Below, piece by piece: positions 15,301 to 17,453 of a DNA stretch of 17,453 nucleotides. The stretch comes from Chitinophagaceae bacterium UBA2789 (lineage in GTDB: Bacteria > Bacteroidota > Bacteroidia > Chitinophagales > Chitinophagaceae). Both the position numbers and the translations under genes were made by a program. The DNA lies in the NCBI GenBank assembly GCA_002352145.1, contig DEHX01000050.1:39189-56641 (forward strand). The letters run 5' to 3'. A model generated the notes under the pieces. The model worked only from the letters and a program-made list of their open reading frames with translations. It searched no databases and was not told where the DNA came from. Position 1 is the stretch's first letter; each line of letters opens with the position of its first letter.

Positions 15301-15533
15301 TTTTGGCGGATATTGCCAGCCGTATCTTTAAATATTTTGGATGGGTTAAATCGCTGTATGGAAAGCCCATTACTAATTACCCTGATGTTATTACGATTGA
15401 TCTCCTTATTGAATTCATCCTGTTTAGTCTCGTTTGTTCTGACCGGCCTTGAAAACAATAAAGCATATTTATCCTGTGCACATACCTGTAAGACAGAAAA
15501 AATTACAGCTATAAAGACAAAAGACCTTTTCAT
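12348..15533 (-). CDS. Large secreted protein with N-terminal pseudo-caspase and C-terminal active caspase-fold domain
   Basis: The product has 1061 residues with signal peptide MKRSFVFIAVIFSVLQVCA, then Q. Residues about 22-200 follow a caspase fold: DKYALLFSRPV, NIRQNILKAV, QGDFVFLYFDVPVF, SLFFVLVDADIPKE and LFASQPGQ, ending FALAVEKAMK. Aligned to the TPR caspase at the left of the window, the catalytic His position is Pro103 and the Cys position is Asp152, so this copy should be dead. Residues about 455-545 (EGDEVIIKIRNTNPHKLYYS ... LPIMISAPFGKERIKLFTS) resemble the DUF4384-like region of bacterial caspase-family proteins. An Ig-like stretch (about 720-810, FGVNKVIIEATDEKG) precedes the C-terminal caspase domain (about 818-1061: YFLGIGIDNYKTW, His900 in YLSGHGNED, Cys951 in LIVDACYSG, Asp949 before it). 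A near-consensus TACCTTTTG element sits on the minus strand at 15583-15575, about 40 bp before the ATG. The stop is TAG. Confidence 0.94.
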   Translation of the reverse strand: MKRSFVFIAVIFSVLQVCAQDKYALLFSRPVRTNETKQDEFNKEINRNNIRVISNGLSIQRFNPSKIFKDTAGNIRQNILKAVTDLTLRIRQGDFVFLYFDVPVFINKTTQEAGFGYSEDDFVSFQEMNELFKKIGTKNNDPSLFFVLVDADIPKETKIGSRLYSHYLFASQPGQFGALSDNTTVFALAVEKAMKSISGLNASYEGFWGSVKSNILFFTTKQTPLLLSPDMATGFFNNLSLKFPRYYQIVEKKSDNTVIINAGIRMNIAKGLKVQFYPPYSDTSRQKPFVTGTVLDVSSATANVSLSRPVKEEVNSYWAFIPGYDFSMLTPVIRFNKKANGIDNSSKEIFKQVLAECKKDQNNSFIQLTDQAGDIGVGSIISLPGKRYEITLLNPQTSQVLTTMVINGIEELHKVSGFCKKLAQYEYISNLTNYIPELAVDFQMTDKQGNPLTAKENGYDILYEGDEVIIKIRNTNPHKLYYSLVDLTQDKNFTVISGRDMEDHFILPNSELKLPIMISAPFGKERIKLFTSNVPFDLGDFQNATTRSVKNNVGFADINIQDYDFESRSSLYARNAKQNGELLSIMVKDLPKANSRTIAIRNPSSERIYFNVYLQKEDGGYTTIFPGKGLKDKDCYVDFGVTRDFSFDEQLKAFDQLITVYADRPFDLEGLISGERKLNGLFAEIAKNGRIRGTALNKIGLTQALFQPGTTTTMRDGETIFIKLITPKVSNDRGITIPTPSQQYEINGFAMSVDNKPVRSLKINNEPVNYDANLKFFEHTVNLSFGVNKVIIEATDEKGFTAVRTLDFELKNNNAVMAGGKGKNYFLGIGIDNYKTWPVLNNARNDVVKFAELLRSKYGFDSSFLLLDEQATRKNIINKIREFLKKAGPNDNVVIYLSGHGNEDQLADGDYYFIPQEAEADDVTGAVKSTDIVDNFKKIRAKRCLLIVDACYSGMITNSVNPSGIPLTSGTDLESAENAPCKWIVTSGRATKVSDGEKGKNSPFATVLINYLREHEDDASLKMPRLIDFLKEKVKELSKQQEPFGMPIEGRGEWIFRIPGK

Positions 15534-15712
15534 ACCCCGAATTTAACCTCTTACTGATTACATAAGCCTGTGGCCAAAAGGTATTTTTCTTCAAATAAGC
15601 CTGCTTCTCAAGCAACTCCGGGTAAAATTGACACATCATAGCCGGTATATACTGAATCTGTTTCCGGCAATAAAAGCGCCAACTTTTCTTTAACTTACTA
15701 AAAAATCACTGT

Positions 15713-16564
15713 ATGAAGCATTGGCCACTGATCGTTTTTAGTGCTTTGATACTTGCCTCCTGTCAAAAAGATAATGACTCGGCGCCTGATCCGCCATTAC
15801 CTGAAAAAACAGAGCTAAATGTAGCATATGGCGCTGATGCGGCTCAAAAAATGGATGTATATCTACCGGCTGGCAGAAGTACCAACACCAAAGTCATGAT
15901 CATGATCCATGGTGGCGGATGGACACAGGGAGATAAATCAGAGTTTACTGCGTATGTAGATACGCTGAAAAGAAGACTGCCCGGTTATGCCATATTCAAT
16001 ATTAACTACCGGCTGGCTACCGGATCGGTTAATTTCTTTCCCACCCAGGAAAATGATGTAAAAGCTGCATTGGATTTTATTTATAGTAAAAGAAATGAAT
16101 ATTCCATCAGCGATAAATATGTTTTGCTCGGAGCCAGTGCCGGCGGACACCTGTCATTGCTGCAAGCTTATAAATATACATCACCGGTAAAAATTAAAGC
16201 GGTTGTTGACTTTTTCGGCCCAACTGAGCTGGTGAATATGTATAATAATCCGCCCAACCCGCTGATCCCCTTACTGCTGCTACAGGTGACCGGTGGTAAT
16301 CCAAGTACCCATGCTGCATTGTATCAGCAATCAAGCCCTTTAAATTTCGTCACGTCGCAAAGCCCTCCTACCATTATATTACACGGCGGTGTGGATATAG
16401 TTGTAGCCCCTTCTCAATCCGTGTTACTTCGAAACCAGTTACAGGCATTGGGTGTGGTTCATCAATATGTTTTTTATCCAACTGAAAACCATGGTTGGAC
16501 CGGGACCAACCTGGCCGATTCATTTGATAAGATACAGGCCTTTATTACGGCCAATGTAAACTGA
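15713..16564 (+). CDS. Lipoprotein alpha/beta-hydrolase (esterase/lipase family)
   Basis: The 283-residue product starts with a lipoprotein signal (MKHWPLIVFSALILASC), with the lipobox LASC and lipidated Cys17 followed by QKDND, so it should be membrane-anchored facing the periplasm or surface. The hydrolase signatures are in order: the oxyanion-hole motif HGGGW (66-70), INYRLA (97-102), nucleophile Ser142 in GASAGG, acid Asp228 in LHGGVDIVV, and His260 in ENHGW. This matches the BD-FAE/carboxylesterase-type family (peptidase S9-like fold). The substrate cannot be told from sequence; short-chain esters or acetylated sugars are common for relatives. The gene is divergent from the large caspase-fold gene (179 bp between starts) and closed by a terminator. 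No direct link to the proteases is evident. Confidence 0.93.
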   Translation: MKHWPLIVFSALILASCQKDNDSAPDPPLPEKTELNVAYGADAAQKMDVYLPAGRSTNTKVMIMIHGGGWTQGDKSEFTAYVDTLKRRLPGYAIFNINYRLATGSVNFFPTQENDVKAALDFIYSKRNEYSISDKYVLLGASAGGHLSLLQAYKYTSPVKIKAVVDFFGPTELVNMYNNPPNPLIPLLLLQVTGGNPSTHAALYQQSSPLNFVTSQSPPTIILHGGVDIVVAPSQSVLLRNQLQALGVVHQYVFYPTENHGWTGTNLADSFDKIQAFITANVN

Positions 16565-16583
16565 CCTGTACAAATAATTATTG

Positions 16584-16613
16584 AAAGCATTCCCCATCAA
16601 GGAATGCTTTTTT
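16584..16613 (+). terminator. Rho-independent terminator after the hydrolase gene
   Basis: A perfect 10-bp stem (AAAGCATTCC / GGAATGCTTT) encloses a 7-base loop and ends in six T. It fills most of the 62-bp gap before rarA. Confidence 0.92.
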
Positions 16614-16626
16614 GTTACTTTGAAGG

Positions 16627-17453
16627 GTGAATAAGCATATACCATTGGCAGAACGGGTACGACCGGTAACACTGGATGAATTACTCGGGCAGCAACACCT
16701 TGTTGGCAAAGGCAGTATCCTACGAACATCTATTGAAAATAGTAAAATACCCTCCATGATTTTCTGGGGGCCGCCGGGTACAGGCAAAACAACTATTGCC
16801 AATATAATTGCTCATACACTTAAGGTTCCATTCTTTCAGCTAAGTGCCATCAGCTCCGGTGTAAAAGACATCAGGGAAGTCATTGAAACCGCTAAATCAC
16901 AATCCGGATCTGTTTTATTTATTGATGAGATTCATCGCTTCAATAAAAGCCAGCAGGATGCCTTGCTGGGGGCAGTAGAAAAAGGCACTATCACTTTGAT
17001 TGGTGCTACCACAGAAAACCCTTCGTTCGAAGTCAATTCTGCCTTGCTAAGCCGTTGCCAGGTATATGTATTAAAGCCCCTGGAGGAAATTGACCTGGTG
17101 AAATTGATGCATACCGCTATTGAGAAAGATGAGTTTCTCCAAAAGAAAAAAGTTGAATTAAACGAAACGGCTGCACTTATCAATATCTCCGGTGGTGATG
17201 GCAGAAAACTTTTAAACCTGCTGGAAATAGTCTGTGATTCCTCCGGTGAAAAAGTTGTTATTACTGACAAGTTTGTAATGGAGGTAGCGCAAAGAAGAGT
17301 TGCTTTGTATGATAAAACCGGCGAACAGCATTATGATATTATCTCTGCTTTCATCAAATCCATCAGGGGCAGCGATCCCAATGCTGCGGTGTACTGGTTG
17401 GCCCGCATGATAGAAGGTGGTGAAGATGTAAAATTCATTGCCCGGAGAATGGT
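16627..17453 (+). CDS. rarA: Replication-associated recombination protein RarA (MgsA), 3' end outside the window
   Basis: A reading frame of 275 codons runs off the right edge. There is no in-frame ATG before the conserved region. The GTG at 16627 is chosen because it gives (M)NKHIPLAERVRPVTLDELLGQ, the typical RarA N-terminus; a TTG at 16645 is the alternative. The AAA+ motifs are Walker A GPPGTGKTT (48-56), Walker B LFIDEIHRF with Asp100 and Glu101, then NKSQQDALLGAVE and the sensor-1 segment GATTENPSF, followed by SALLSRCQVY with the arginine finger. Later residues match the helical lid and the start of the tetramerisation region (YDIISAFIKSIRGSDPNAAV). RarA is a cytosolic clamp-loader-like ATPase acting at stalled replication forks. 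It is a housekeeping gene and is probably unrelated to the protease cluster, marking its right boundary. Confidence 0.95.
   Translation, partial: MNKHIPLAERVRPVTLDELLGQQHLVGKGSILRTSIENSKIPSMIFWGPPGTGKTTIANIIAHTLKVPFFQLSAISSGVKDIREVIETAKSQSGSVLFIDEIHRFNKSQQDALLGAVEKGTITLIGATTENPSFEVNSALLSRCQVYVLKPLEEIDLVKLMHTAIEKDEFLQKKKVELNETAALINISGGDGRKLLNLLEIVCDSSGEKVVITDKFVMEVAQRRVALYDKTGEQHYDIISAFIKSIRGSDPNAAVYWLARMIEGGEDVKFIARRM

Noticed and set aside
2283..15533. Interpretation as a cytosolic anti-phage caspase or gasdermin system
   Set aside because: Every caspase-fold protein carries a Sec signal peptide, and no gasdermin-like, CARF, nucleotide-sensing or STAND ATPase gene is present in the window.
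2103..16626. Exact Bacteroidota -7 promoter element (TAnnTTTG) in the intergenic regions
   Set aside because: I found only near matches, such as TACCTTTTG at 15583-15575 on the minus strand and TACCTTAA-like sequences before 9580, so no promoter is listed as a firm feature.
1..17453. CRISPR array, tRNA, rRNA or insertion sequence
   Set aside because: No regularly spaced repeats, no tRNA-like cloverleaf or rRNA sequence, and no transposase frame or terminal inverted repeats were seen by reading.

Overview
The window looks like chromosomal DNA of a Bacteroidota bacterium, most likely from the Chitinophagales/Chitinophagaceae side. It is A+T-rich by eye. Starts mostly lack a Shine-Dalgarno sequence, several Sec signal peptides end in ...AQ or ...GQ, and a RarA-type AAA ATPase marks ordinary chromosomal context at the right edge. 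The genus assignment is inference.

Layout, left to right: (1) the 5' 700 codons of a minus-strand secreted TPR/WD40 protein that runs off the left edge; (2) a divergent plus-strand secreted caspase-fold (peptidase C14-like) protease with an EF-hand-like loop and C-terminal TPRs; (3) a convergent minus-strand secreted protein with two caspase-fold domains in tandem, the first lacking both catalytic residues; (4) a divergent plus-strand secreted metacaspase-like protease with a DUF4384-like C-terminus, followed 60 bp later by (5) a small secreted protein with an extraordinary Cys/Tyr/Trp-rich tail, closed by a strong terminator; (6) a secreted thioredoxin-like protein with its own terminator; (7) a minus-strand small secreted aromatic-rich protein with a terminator; (8) a 1061-residue minus-strand secreted protein, again with an N-terminal catalytically dead caspase-fold domain and a C-terminal intact one; (9) a lipoprotein alpha/beta-hydrolase; (10) the start of rarA.

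The central observation is a dense cluster of four exported caspase-fold proteases, and perhaps a fifth past the left edge, each with a different architecture. All four active domains keep the His...Asp-x-Cys arrangement typical of metacaspases/orthocaspases. Two of the four independently carry a pseudo-caspase domain in the same chain as an active one. All have Sec signals, so they should act in the periplasm or outside the cell, unlike the cytosolic caspase-like effectors of known bacterial immune systems. Small secreted proteins in the same cluster, above all the Cys/Tyr-rich one with a basic linker and an Arg-Gly junction before its tail, are candidate substrates. That substrate link is a hypothesis from gene order and sequence only.
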